A stretch of 49,832 nt of DNA from Candidatus Gastranaerophilales bacterium (GCA_003150395.1 QAMI01000066.1:1-49832), one strand, 5' to 3'; positions 32,498 to 41,281 are shown, counted from the first letter of the stretch. Notes: generated from the letters alone by a model not told the origin. A program made the numbers and translations.

Positions 32498-34636
32498 ATG
32501 GTTAACTCAATGAATCCACAACAATATAATATTCCGATGCAGGCAATTAATGGACAAGTTTTGCCTGTAAATATTGATAAGGAAAAAATTAAAGAGGGAG
32601 TTGATAATTCTTACCTTGCGAACCGTGTTAAAGCCTCGCAAGATGAACAGACAAATCCGCTTTTATATGCAGGAACCGGTGCCGCAATTTGGTACGGAAT
32701 TGCTCAGGGAATGGATGTATTCAACAGAAGCTGCGGGAAAGACTATGAAAAAACAGCTTTTGGCAAACTTGGCGCCTGGGGTGACAAAATCGCAACAGCC
32801 TGGAATAAAACAGCTTTAGGTAAGTTATTCAATGGTGCCGGAAGAAAAGCAAAAGACCTTGGTCATTGGATGACCGAGAAAAATAGTCTTGCATATTCAC
32901 TTGCAAACCATTCAACAAATCCTGAATGGCATTTTGCCAAAACTCCAGGTGCGGGGGTTCATGGATTTTTAGCAATGGATATGCAGCAGGTTTTCGATGA
33001 ATATTTGAAACCGATTTCTAAAAACTCAAATAAATTTTCTTGGATTGGCGGCAAAAACGTTAATCCCCAAAGGCTTGAACAATATGGTTTAAAACAAGCC
33101 GACATTGATGCATTCAAAAACACGCTCAAAGGCAAAACATATGCAGAAAAAGCTCTTGCAATTCAGAAAAAAGAACTTGAACTTTTAGGTGTTAACCCAA
33201 GTCGACTCGCAAAATGCAACAATCTTGCTGCACTTGAAAGATTAGCTTATGCCAAAAAGGTCAGAAAATTAGGTTTTAAATCTGTTGCAGAATACAACAC
33301 AATTAAAGCCGATATACTTGCGCATCCTGACAAGGTAATGGAAATTTTGGAAAGAGCCACAAAAAATGGTGATATTGTCGTCCCGATTTGGCGGAAAAGC
33401 GGCGGGCTCGGCAAAATACAGAACCATCTTTTCGGAAGACAGGTTTCACTAAAAGAATATCTAAATAAATATAAAGCAGCTCTTGGTAAAGGTAACAAAA
33501 CCGCATTGGGCAGATTTTTACCCAAAGCGCTTTCATGGCTTCTTGAAGGCTGCACAAACAGATTTGCGGGTGGTAAAATCGCAGTTGCAATGCAAGCTGG
33601 GATTTTTGCAGACATGTTAATTCATACATTCAAAGCTCCAAAAGGTGAAAAAGGTAAAACTTTAGCTGAAAGATTTGTAAATGACTTTACATACTTTATG
33701 GCAATGCCTTTGGGTATAATTGCAATGCATAAAGTCGGCGGATTAAAATACGCAGGTATGACAACAGAACAGGTTAAAGCTTACAGAGCAGCCTTGAAAC
33801 AATTTAATGAAGATGTTAAATCCGGGTTACTATCAGACAAACAGACATATAAAAACCGAGCAAAAGACTTAAAGAAAATGCTTAAGGCTGATGTTAAAAA
33901 CCCGATTACAAAACTCTTCAAAAAGCTGGGCGGTCTAATCAATATCGGTAACGAAACTAAACTTGCCAGACGTTCAAGTGCAAAATGGAACTTAAACCTG
34001 CTTAGAAAATCAGGCAACCTCTTCCGAAACCTCGCAGGTGTTCCGTTGAGAATTGCAATTCCGCTTGCAATAGTTTCACCTTTCCTTGCAAAACTCACAA
34101 CAAAAGGGGCACATGCAATTTTTGGCAAACCGACAAAATCAGTTCTTGATGAAGGTAAAGAGGAAGAACAAGCACAAGAACTTCAAACGCAAGAACAGCA
34201 AAAGGCAATGCAGGAAGCTTTGTTAAAGGCAGCTCAGGCGCAGGCAGCAGCAAAATCTCAAGCACCTCACGTACCACAATCCCAGACAAATCTCATAAAT
34301 CAATATGTTAATGCACAGAAAAATCAACCATCAAACACAAATTCTAATTTAATTAATCAGACAATTACAAATGCACAACAAGCTTCAATTACAAATAGGC
34401 CAAATGTTAAAAATGCAGCAGATAAACTTCCGGCCTCAACCGCACTAAAGAGAAGCTATGTTCCTTCTCCTGAGTGCGGAATTCCAACTGAAGTTAAAAA
34501 GCCTAAATATATCCCATCGCCGGAATCCGTTGTATCCGCCGGCCCTGCTGAAGACTACAGCGCCGCTGAAATGGCGTTAAGTAAAGCGGATCAGGCAGAA
34601 AAAAACGTTATGGAAACTCTTGGAATGCGCTGGTAA
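32498..34636 (+). CDS. Large lineage-type hypothetical protein, 712 aa
   Basis: Unrecognised. The N-terminus is polar; a hydrophobic Gly/Ala stretch lies near 50-75 (LLYAGTGAAIWYGIAQGMDV). The middle is basic and helical with repeats of the type TAFGKLGAW...TALGKLFNGA. A second hydrophobic region lies near 355-430 (FADMLIHTF, YFMAMPLGIIAMHKVGG) and a third near 505-535. Residues 550-660 are a Gln/Ala/Asn-rich low-complexity linker. There is no signal peptide. AAGG precedes the ATG, and an HLR1-like site lies about 80 bases upstream. It may be membrane-associated and host- or envelope-related; that is inference. Confidence 0.65.
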   Translation: MVNSMNPQQYNIPMQAINGQVLPVNIDKEKIKEGVDNSYLANRVKASQDEQTNPLLYAGTGAAIWYGIAQGMDVFNRSCGKDYEKTAFGKLGAWGDKIATAWNKTALGKLFNGAGRKAKDLGHWMTEKNSLAYSLANHSTNPEWHFAKTPGAGVHGFLAMDMQQVFDEYLKPISKNSNKFSWIGGKNVNPQRLEQYGLKQADIDAFKNTLKGKTYAEKALAIQKKELELLGVNPSRLAKCNNLAALERLAYAKKVRKLGFKSVAEYNTIKADILAHPDKVMEILERATKNGDIVVPIWRKSGGLGKIQNHLFGRQVSLKEYLNKYKAALGKGNKTALGRFLPKALSWLLEGCTNRFAGGKIAVAMQAGIFADMLIHTFKAPKGEKGKTLAERFVNDFTYFMAMPLGIIAMHKVGGLKYAGMTTEQVKAYRAALKQFNEDVKSGLLSDKQTYKNRAKDLKKMLKADVKNPITKLFKKLGGLINIGNETKLARRSSAKWNLNLLRKSGNLFRNLAGVPLRIAIPLAIVSPFLAKLTTKGAHAIFGKPTKSVLDEGKEEEQAQELQTQEQQKAMQEALLKAAQAQAAAKSQAPHVPQSQTNLINQYVNAQKNQPSNTNSNLINQTITNAQQASITNRPNVKNAADKLPASTALKRSYVPSPECGIPTEVKKPKYIPSPESVVSAGPAEDYSAAEMALSKADQAEKNVMETLGMRW

Positions 34637-34721
34637 AAAAAATTACCATGACATCCTGAGCAGGAACTACAAATTTAATAGTGCTTGGGTAAACTTGTAT
34701 ATAAATCCCGTCACTTAGATA

Positions 34722-34750
34722 TTGAATTTTTCAAAATACTCTGCTATAAT
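34722..34750 (+). promoter_or_regulatory. Strong promoter of the 6S RNA candidate
   Basis: TTGAAT (34722-34727), 17-base spacer, TATAAT (34745-34750) with an extended -10 (TGC before it). It predicts transcription from about 34757. It is the best sigma-70-type promoter I saw in the window. Confidence 0.75.
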
Positions 34751-34756
34751 AAAATT

Positions 34757-34954
34757 AATGTACGGGTGTTCAATTTTGTTCCTACATTTAACTAAATAGG
34801 GAGAGTTGACTCTCATGACATTGCAGTATACCCGCCGATTTAAAATCGCCAGCGGGAAACGGATTTGTCAAGGCGCTCACCCACCTGCGAGACTAGCAGG
34901 TAACAAAATCGCATTCGTACTAAAATCCCGGAATTTTTCAATTCCGGGATTTTT
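34757..34954 (+). ncRNA. ssrS: 6S RNA (SsrS) candidate
   Basis: A structured RNA in a 322-base gap with no protein gene. The ends pair: GTACGGGTG (34760-34768) with CATTCGTAC (34912-34920, two G-U pairs), then TTTTGTT (34774-34780) with AACAAAA (34903-34909), giving the long closing stem of 6S RNA. Inside are the hairpins GAGAG-TTGA-CTCTC (34802-34815), CCCGC...GCGGG (34831-34857) and ACCTGC-GAGACTA-GCAGGT, and the stretch GGCGCTCACCCACCT (34872-34886), which resembles the 3' bubble of cyanobacterial and alphaproteobacterial 6S RNA. 6S RNA imitates an open promoter and binds the sigma-70 holoenzyme. The mature RNA would be about 160 nt. Flanked by a consensus promoter and terminator. Confidence 0.7.
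34922..34953. terminator. Terminator after the 6S RNA candidate
   Basis: A 14-bp perfect stem (34922-34935 with 34940-34953) with loop TTTC, T-rich on both strands. It also ends the convergent 582-aa gene, whose stop is five bases away. Confidence 0.9.
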
Positions 34955-34958
34955 ATAA

Positions 34959-36707
34959 TTATGAAAAGATTTTAAAATTTCTTTCAACATTTTTTTCGAT
35001 GACACTTTTTATGCTGTCATATTCTGTTTGAAGGGCATTGTGCTCTGTATCAAGTTTTTTCATCTGAACATCCAGCTGTTTATCTTTTGCCTCAATATCA
35101 CTCAAAGCTTGCTCATATTCTGTTTCTGCTTTTGTGATAGCAATTTGGTCTTTTTGTTCTGTCACATCAGTAATTGTATCAAAAATTACAGATGTCCAGG
35201 CTACATTTTCAAGTCCTGAGTCTGCATCAGACGGGTCAGTAAACTGAACTTGCTCAATAGTAATAAGACCGTTCTCAATAGCATATTTAAGATATTCGGG
35301 GCTGTTCATATCGCCGTCTTTTAAAATAGCCCAGCTTTGTTCGGTTTTTGATTTAGAAGCCCAGCCTTCTGACGGGTCGTATTCTGCACTGTCTCCGAAA
35401 CCGCCTTTAAAATCGCTTGTACCATTCATACGATGCCACAAATTAATATACCATTGAGCTTTGTCACTATCTGTAACTTTTCTTACTTCTTTATCAATAT
35501 ACATTGGGACATCTGGTTTTTGAGGTTCTTTAGCTTTCCAAGCCTCTACATCAGCATCATAGGCATCCTTATCAAATTCATCTTTGCCTTGTTTCAATGC
35601 ATTCAAATCATGATTTACAAAATGTTGAAGCGAATCATATAATTCCTGATCTGATAATATTCCTGATGAATTTGCGTAATCCAAGTCAACAATTTTTTGC
35701 TGAAGCGTTTTTAATTGTTTTTCACCATTTTCATCAAAATAATAATCACTCATAAGCTTTTCAATATCAGAAGATTCTGGGGTTATATCTTCACCAGTAT
35801 CACCACACGCATATAGTACAGTTTCTGCACTTTCTGATAAAACTTCAGCAAGCTTAGCACTTTTACCACCTCTGTCATTCCACTCAGATCCCCACCAATG
35901 ATTTGGCGTTACAGATTGACCAGTAACTGTTGTATAAGTTCCTGCTAACAAAAGATGATCTAAAACGTGGCTATAACAACTCTTTGCCCAACTTTCAATT
36001 GGCTCGCTCGCAATTACTGATCCGCTACCATCATCGCTATAAGCCACAAAGCCTTCAGGTCCATAGGTTACAACCAGGTTTCCTTCACTATCATACAATT
36101 CTCCACCACCAAGCCCTAAGTTGGTAGTAAGATATGACATATTTTGTCCGTAACATCCTGCAGTTGCCCAAAGAAAATCGTCATATAAGTTATAATCTTC
36201 GGTTGTTCCACCAGGAATTATATAAATTGGGTCAGCCGGATCAGGTTTCTGAGTCATCCATTCATCATAGAGCTTTTCATACTCATCCATTGCTGTCGTA
36301 TACTCTGGATTAGTAACCTGAACAATCTCACCTTTGCCGGGTTCTGATAAAACTCCGTATTTGTCCAAAAATTCTTCCAAGGTGTTTGATTCCTGGAAAT
36401 TTTTACCGTCAAGCTCGCTTACCAAAATTTGTCCGGCTGAATTTATTAAACCATACTGATTTTTTAATTCGCCGTAATTGGTCAATGCGGCACCTGTCAA
36501 ATCCTGAGTTATCATTTCACCTTTTGCATTATAGGTGTTATATAGATATTCTGTCTTATTTAAAGCTTTTATATACTTATCACTTGCCTTCTGGGTATTA
36601 TCAGAAAGTCTGATTTTTGCATTGGAAAGGTTTTGAGACTCAAGTTCAATGTGGTTAAGTCTCGCCGTAATTGTTAATAGTCTGGCTTGTGATGCTGCCA
36701 TTCCCAT
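34959..36707 (-). CDS. Large coiled-coil hypothetical protein, 582 aa
   Basis: No named function. The N-terminus MGMAASQARLLTITARLNHIELESQNLSNAKIRLSD is a motif I associate with large hypothetical proteins of gut Melainabacteria. It recalls the N-terminal helix of flagellar rod/hook proteins (S-x-N-L-[AS]-N), but this is weak. The middle is acidic, rich in Asp, Gly, Tyr and Trp. The C-terminal 70 residues are a strong heptad coiled coil ending in VERNFKIFS. Helical ends around a variable middle fit an exported filament-like subunit; there is no Sec signal. The frame is open to 36767, but ATG at 36707 has AAAGGA ten bases before it. An HLR1-like site lies about 100 bases upstream, shared with nadD. 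Confidence 0.65.
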   Translation of the reverse strand: MGMAASQARLLTITARLNHIELESQNLSNAKIRLSDNTQKASDKYIKALNKTEYLYNTYNAKGEMITQDLTGAALTNYGELKNQYGLINSAGQILVSELDGKNFQESNTLEEFLDKYGVLSEPGKGEIVQVTNPEYTTAMDEYEKLYDEWMTQKPDPADPIYIIPGGTTEDYNLYDDFLWATAGCYGQNMSYLTTNLGLGGGELYDSEGNLVVTYGPEGFVAYSDDGSGSVIASEPIESWAKSCYSHVLDHLLLAGTYTTVTGQSVTPNHWWGSEWNDRGGKSAKLAEVLSESAETVLYACGDTGEDITPESSDIEKLMSDYYFDENGEKQLKTLQQKIVDLDYANSSGILSDQELYDSLQHFVNHDLNALKQGKDEFDKDAYDADVEAWKAKEPQKPDVPMYIDKEVRKVTDSDKAQWYINLWHRMNGTSDFKGGFGDSAEYDPSEGWASKSKTEQSWAILKDGDMNSPEYLKYAIENGLITIEQVQFTDPSDADSGLENVAWTSVIFDTITDVTEQKDQIAITKAETEYEQALSDIEAKDKQLDVQMKKLDTEHNALQTEYDSIKSVIEKNVERNFKIFS

Positions 36708-36802
36708 TTTTCGACATTTCCTTTCGTTTTTGTAAAAATCGACCTTTTCCACCATGTAATACGGCATAAAACCATTTTTGCTTTACATTAGCATTTATAA
36801 TT

Positions 36803-36820
36803 GTTACAATACTTTACAAA
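36803..36820 (+). promoter_or_regulatory. HLR1-like direct repeat overlapping the nadD -35 box
   Basis: GTTACAATACTTTACAAA, a full HLR1 match (TTACA at 36804-36808 and 36814-36818). The second half-site is part of the nadD -35 hexamer, so a bound regulator would block nadD. It is also upstream of the divergent 582-aa gene. Confidence 0.55.
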
Positions 36821-36841
36821 TCTAATCACAACTGATATAAT
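36813..36841 (+). promoter_or_regulatory. Promoter of nadD (leaderless)
   Basis: TTTACA (36813-36818), 17-base spacer, TATAAT (36836-36841), then seven bases to the ATG at 36849. Transcription should begin at the start codon or one base before it. Confidence 0.7.
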
Positions 36842-36848
36842 CTTGACT

Positions 36849-37439
36849 ATGAAATTGTGCATATTTTCAGGGACATTTAATCCAATTCACAATGGACATT
36901 TATATATGGCAGAATACGTTTTAAAGAATTTTGATATAAAAAAAATTCTTTTTATACCTGCATATATTCCGCCGCAAAAGAATTCTGACCCAAAAATGGC
37001 TTATCACAGACTTAAAATGACTGAACTTGCAATTGAAAATAATAATGGATTTGAATTATCTGACATTGAGTTTAAAATGGGAGGAACTTCTTATACATAT
37101 TTGACAGTTCAGGAACTTTATAAACTTTACAAACCCGATGGAAAAATAAATTTCATAATCGGAACCGATGCTTTCGAAAATCTGGACAGCTGGTATGAAA
37201 GCGAAAAGTTGAGGCAAATTCTTGATTTCATAGTATTTGTACGCAAAGACGACTTTCAAGAAGACAAATATGAATATATGAAATCACAAGGTTACAATTT
37301 TAGATTTGCGAAAATGCAATATAATGACATCTCATCAACAGAAATTCGGAACAGAATTAAAAATAACTTGCCCGTAAAGGCGTTTTTACCCGCAAAAGTG
37401 GAAGGATACATTAGAGACAATGGTTTATACAAAAATTAA
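36849..37439 (+). CDS. nadD: Nicotinate-nucleotide adenylyltransferase
   Basis: Joins nicotinate mononucleotide and ATP to make deamido-NAD in NAD synthesis. It has 196 residues. The nucleotidyltransferase motif SGTFNPIHNGHL (G-x-F-x-P-x-H-x-G-H) is at residues 6-17 and ISSTEIRNRI near the end. The open frame starts at 36801, but ATG at 36849 gives the canonical start MKLCIFSGTF. No Shine-Dalgarno sequence; the promoter abuts the start codon. It overlaps yqeK by 20 bases, the usual gene order. Confidence 0.95.
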   Translation: MKLCIFSGTFNPIHNGHLYMAEYVLKNFDIKKILFIPAYIPPQKNSDPKMAYHRLKMTELAIENNNGFELSDIEFKMGGTSYTYLTVQELYKLYKPDGKINFIIGTDAFENLDSWYESEKLRQILDFIVFVRKDDFQEDKYEYMKSQGYNFRFAKMQYNDISSTEIRNRIKNNLPVKAFLPAKVEGYIRDNGLYKN

Positions 37440-38019
37440 TGACGACGAAATAAAAAAATGGCTTAAAGAGAATTTGAATGACGAAAGATATATTCACTCT
37501 CTCGGAACTGCTGAATGTGCGGTTGAACTTGCTGTAAAATTTGGCTTAGACAGTGAAAAAGCTTATATTGCAGGACTTTTGCACGATTGCGCAAAATGTT
37601 TTTCAAAAGAAAAATTAAAACAAATAATTAATGACCATTTACAAGTTGAAGAATGCGAAATGCTTAATTATAAAACGCTTCACGCCCCAGTAAGTGCATA
37701 TATTGCCCAAAAGGATTTCGGAGTTGAAGATAATGAAATACTTTCTGCAATCCGCTGGCATACTTTAGGCAAAAGTGATATGACAACATTTGAAAAAATT
37801 ATTTTTCTAGCCGATAAAATAGAGCCAAATACAAGAGAAGAAAAATATCGAAACGAAATTCTTGAAATTCTAAATGAGGAAAATGGTTTAAATCTTGCGC
37901 TGCTGCGGTGTTACAAGGAAACCATCAAAAGTCTTGTAAAACGTGAGTTAAAAATCTGCTTGACAACCATAAACATCTACAATCACCTGCTTGATTTAAA
38001 AAATGTTTCAGATACTTAA
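37420..38019 (+). CDS. yqeK: HD-domain hydrolase YqeK (Ap4A hydrolase family)
   Basis: An HD-superfamily metal phosphohydrolase of 199 residues; characterised YqeK proteins cleave diadenosine tetraphosphate symmetrically. Metal-site residues are visible: RYIHSLGTAECAVELA (His), AGLLHDCAK (His-Asp), HAPVSAYIA (His), IRWHTLG (His) and FLADKIEP (Asp). It overlaps nadD by 20 bases, so the two are coupled. Confidence 0.92.
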   Translation: MVYTKINDDEIKKWLKENLNDERYIHSLGTAECAVELAVKFGLDSEKAYIAGLLHDCAKCFSKEKLKQIINDHLQVEECEMLNYKTLHAPVSAYIAQKDFGVEDNEILSAIRWHTLGKSDMTTFEKIIFLADKIEPNTREEKYRNEILEILNEENGLNLALLRCYKETIKSLVKRELKICLTTINIYNHLLDLKNVSDT

Positions 38020-38077
38020 TGAAGGATTTTATAACCGGAATTTTCATGATAAAATCAGCATAAAAGAGGAAAATTTG

Positions 38078-40645
38078 ATGAAAGTATTGGAAATTAAGAA
38101 TAATTTAGTAAAAATCTTATACGACACCGAAGATAAACTTGTTCTTGCCGGATTTGTTGTAATCGAGGATGACAAAACGCCTTATGTCGCCCAAATAGTC
38201 AGCTTAAAAGCTGATAATGGACTAACTTATGCAATTGCACGACTCATTTTCACGTTTGACAGTGAGGGAATTGTAAAAAATTACAACGGCTCAATACCGG
38301 CGCTTAACGCAAATGTAACCTCGCTTTCTCCGGAAGAACTTCTTGACATACTTCCGATTAAGACACCGATTAAACTCGGCAACATTGCACAGCAAGAATT
38401 CCTTCTTAATGTAGATACTTCAATATTGCAAAATAACCTCTTAATATGCTCTGACAACTCTGTAAACACTGCTTTATTGGTTTCAAACTTTGCCAAACAG
38501 CTCGAAAACAGAGCTGAAAGTTCTATTCTTATAGATACCGACGGGAAATTCAAAGATGAAAGACGTCTTGTTTTCGGCAAGCACTTTAAACTACCGCTGA
38601 ATTTTGAGACAATAAACTTTATCTATGGTAATGACCTTAATGACGTTGATGCAACAAGCAGAGCCGTAATTCAGGATATATTTCTTGAAGTTCAAAGCTA
38701 TACCAGAACTATACCGGAGAAATTTATTCCATTTGATACATTTATTGATGTAGTAGACCAGCAATATGCAGAATCAAATATTCCGGAACTTGCTCTTTTG
38801 AAAAACAAACTGCTTAAATACAAAGAAGACAATGTTTTTGCACAGTCCAAATACGAAATTTCAAGCTTAAAAGACTATATTAAAGATAACTACACCGTAA
38901 CTCTTGATATTTCAAATGTTGACGCAAAACTTCAGCGTGAAATTATCTTCTACGTTTATGGAGTCCTGGAAGATATGGATTCTTACATTACTTCTTTTAT
39001 AAAAATAAACGATGCGAACAGCGACAAAAAACTTCTCAAAATGCTGCTCACAGAAAACAAAATTTATACAAATATTATATGTAACCACAACTACAAATAT
39101 GTTTATGAGCTTAAAGAAAAATCAGACAACCTTATTCTCTTTGCTCCCGAAACAACTCAGCATGACTTTGCAGCATATAATACCTTCCTGAACAAGTTAA
39201 ATCACGACGAATTCATTGTTTGGGGTAAATCAACACAAAGAATTCCGCTTATTGTAGAACTTGCTCCGCTTGAAATCATCAAAGATGAGCCTGTGAAAGT
39301 AACAGCACACCAGCAAACTCAACTTCAACAACCAAAAACCGCTGAGGAAGAAAATGAAGACGCAGAAAATATAGAGGAAAATGAAGTTCCAGAAGAGACT
39401 TCCCATAAAGTTCATTCGTCAGATGATTTTACTGAAAATGAAGACACTTACACTGATTTGTCTGATGATATTGAGCGAAAACCTCCAGAAGAAGAGGACT
39501 ATTCAGCACTAAGCAAAGAGCAGGAGCCTCCTGTTGAAGAAAATGAAGATAATTTTGAAGAAGAACTTGAAAAAAGCTCAGAAGATGCTTTGGAAGAGCC
39601 TGAACTAGAGCTTTCTGAGCCGGAAATTATAGAAGAAAACGAAGAGGCATCGACTAATAATTTTTTTACGGAAACTGAACTTCAGGAAGAACCTGAAGTT
39701 GTAAAAACTCCGGAAGAGGAACCTCAACCGGAAGAAAGCAGTTTTGCTCATGAAGAAATAATAATGCCAAACGGTGATGTGATTGAAGAAGAGGACTTGT
39801 TAGAAACCGGACTTCAACAAGAAGCACCTTTAGAGCTTCATGAAGATGATTTAACTATTGCAGAACCGCTTCAAGAAGAAATAGACTCGGAAACCCAATC
39901 ACAAACAAGATTTGAACCGCTTGAGATAAAGCAGGCAGTTCAAATTGAGCCTCAAATCCTTGAAGAAGAACCGGAAATTCAAGAAGATATTGAAGAAGAT
40001 TTAACCTCGCTTCAAGAGGAAATTCTGCTTCCTGAGCCGTCTATTGACGAGAGAATAACCGAAGATGAGCCTGACATTACGGAAGTAGGACAGGAAATAA
40101 CTTCTGAAACTATTCCTGCAGAAAATGAGGTTTTGGAAGAAATAGAAATGACGCCTTTTGAAAATGAATTAACCGCAGAACCGGCACCGTTAATTCAGGA
40201 AGATAATTCGTTGAATGACGAACTTATTGAAAAAGCCGCCAGAGATATTGATGAAAACTTTATTTACTCGAAAATTGAACAGGATAATATTGATGATTCA
40301 GAACAGGATGTTTTGACTGAAGACGATTTGAACTTTATTGACGATATCAATAACGGCGGAACAGAAATTCTTGAACCGCAGCCAGGTCTTCAGCAAGAAA
40401 TTTCAGAAGATGCACCTATTGAAGAGCCAGAGCCTGAACCTCAAGTTGTACCTGTTTATGCAGCTAAAATGCCTTCAACACCTCAAACTTTTGAGCAGGG
40501 AGACCATGTTTCGCACCCCAAATATGGTGAAGGCATCATCGAAAAGATGATTAAGTATGGATCCAAAACGTTATGTTCAATAAATTTTGCCAATGTCGGC
40601 AGAAGACTGCTCGACCCGGCAATCTCTGAAATTTCAAAACTTTAA
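38078..40645 (+). CDS. Degenerate HerA-like protein with acidic linker and PcrA-type C-terminal domain
   Basis: A protein of 855 residues in three parts. Residues 1-400 resemble the HerA/VirB4 class of P-loop ATPases: an N-terminal barrel-like block, then LGNIAQQEFLLNVD, and SSILIDTDGKF near 148-158, where family members have the D-x-D/H-G-E-Y strand. The P-loop position reads LLICSDNSVNTALL (121-134) and lacks G-K-[TS], so ATP hydrolysis is unlikely. Residues about 410-800 are an extremely Glu/Pro-rich low-complexity linker. Residues 803-855 (FEQGDHVSHPKYGEGII...CSINFANVGRRLLDPAI) match the Tudor-like C-terminal domain of PcrA/UvrD, which binds RNA polymerase. AGAGGA precedes the ATG; an earlier in-frame start at 38003 is less likely. 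HerA likeness is moderate. Confidence 0.6.
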   Translation: MKVLEIKNNLVKILYDTEDKLVLAGFVVIEDDKTPYVAQIVSLKADNGLTYAIARLIFTFDSEGIVKNYNGSIPALNANVTSLSPEELLDILPIKTPIKLGNIAQQEFLLNVDTSILQNNLLICSDNSVNTALLVSNFAKQLENRAESSILIDTDGKFKDERRLVFGKHFKLPLNFETINFIYGNDLNDVDATSRAVIQDIFLEVQSYTRTIPEKFIPFDTFIDVVDQQYAESNIPELALLKNKLLKYKEDNVFAQSKYEISSLKDYIKDNYTVTLDISNVDAKLQREIIFYVYGVLEDMDSYITSFIKINDANSDKKLLKMLLTENKIYTNIICNHNYKYVYELKEKSDNLILFAPETTQHDFAAYNTFLNKLNHDEFIVWGKSTQRIPLIVELAPLEIIKDEPVKVTAHQQTQLQQPKTAEEENEDAENIEENEVPEETSHKVHSSDDFTENEDTYTDLSDDIERKPPEEEDYSALSKEQEPPVEENEDNFEEELEKSSEDALEEPELELSEPEIIEENEEASTNNFFTETELQEEPEVVKTPEEEPQPEESSFAHEEIIMPNGDVIEEEDLLETGLQQEAPLELHEDDLTIAEPLQEEIDSETQSQTRFEPLEIKQAVQIEPQILEEEPEIQEDIEEDLTSLQEEILLPEPSIDERITEDEPDITEVGQEITSETIPAENEVLEEIEMTPFENELTAEPAPLIQEDNSLNDELIEKAARDIDENFIYSKIEQDNIDDSEQDVLTEDDLNFIDDINNGGTEILEPQPGLQQEISEDAPIEEPEPEPQVVPVYAAKMPSTPQTFEQGDHVSHPKYGEGIIEKMIKYGSKTLCSINFANVGRRLLDPAISEISKL

Positions 40646-40705
40646 TATGCCAAACTTGCTAAAAAGGCTTATTTAATCTATACTTTTAACTAAAGAGAGG
40701 TAAAA

Positions 40706-41281
40706 ATGGCAGTAAAAAAAGTTTTACAATATGGTGAGAAATCTTTGCGTGAACCTTCTAAAGAAGTTCACAAAGTTTCAAAAAAAATCACCGAGTTAGT
40801 ACAGGATTTGCTTGACACAATGTATGCAAAAAACGGAGTAGGTCTTGCAGCACCGCAAATTGGTATTAATTTAAGAGTTTTTGTAATTGATGTTTCTACA
40901 AACGACGAGCCTTTAAAGCCGTTTGTATTCATAAACCCAAAAATAATTAAAAAATCAGGCGCGATTGTATGCGAAGAAGGCTGCTTAAGTTTTCCGGAAG
41001 CATATGCTAAAGCTAAAAGATACAAATATGTTATGGTAAAAGCGCTTGATATTCACGGTAAACCATTTGTTATGGAAGCTTTTGACGGCTCTTTGCTGGC
41101 ACGCGCAATCCAGCATGAAAATGACCATCTTGACGGTATTTTATTCATAGACCATTGCGCAAGCAGATTTGAAATGGACGAAGTTTTAAAAGAACACAAT
41201 CTTCCGCCGCTTGAACCTGACAAACTTCTTGATGAACCTGATATTGACAAAGAATTGGAGCAGGAACAATCGAATGATTAA
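40706..41281 (+). CDS. def: Peptide deformylase
   Basis: Removes the formyl group from nascent protein N-termini; a metalloenzyme of 191 residues. All three motifs are present: GVGLAAPQIG (near 45), EEGCLSFP (metal Cys, near 92) and QHENDHLDG (H-E-x2-H, near 136). It has an acidic C-terminal tail that overlaps fmt by eight bases. AGAGAGG precedes the ATG. It pairs with fmt, the enzyme that adds the formyl group. Confidence 0.97.
   Translation: MAVKKVLQYGEKSLREPSKEVHKVSKKITELVQDLLDTMYAKNGVGLAAPQIGINLRVFVIDVSTNDEPLKPFVFINPKIIKKSGAIVCEEGCLSFPEAYAKAKRYKYVMVKALDIHGKPFVMEAFDGSLLARAIQHENDHLDGILFIDHCASRFEMDEVLKEHNLPPLEPDKLLDEPDIDKELEQEQSND

Noticed and set aside
34757..34954. tmRNA, SRP RNA or a riboswitch as identity of the structured RNA
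   Set aside because: No tRNA-like ends or tag frame, no SRP GGAA tetraloop domain, and it does not lead into a plus-strand gene; 6S RNA fits best.
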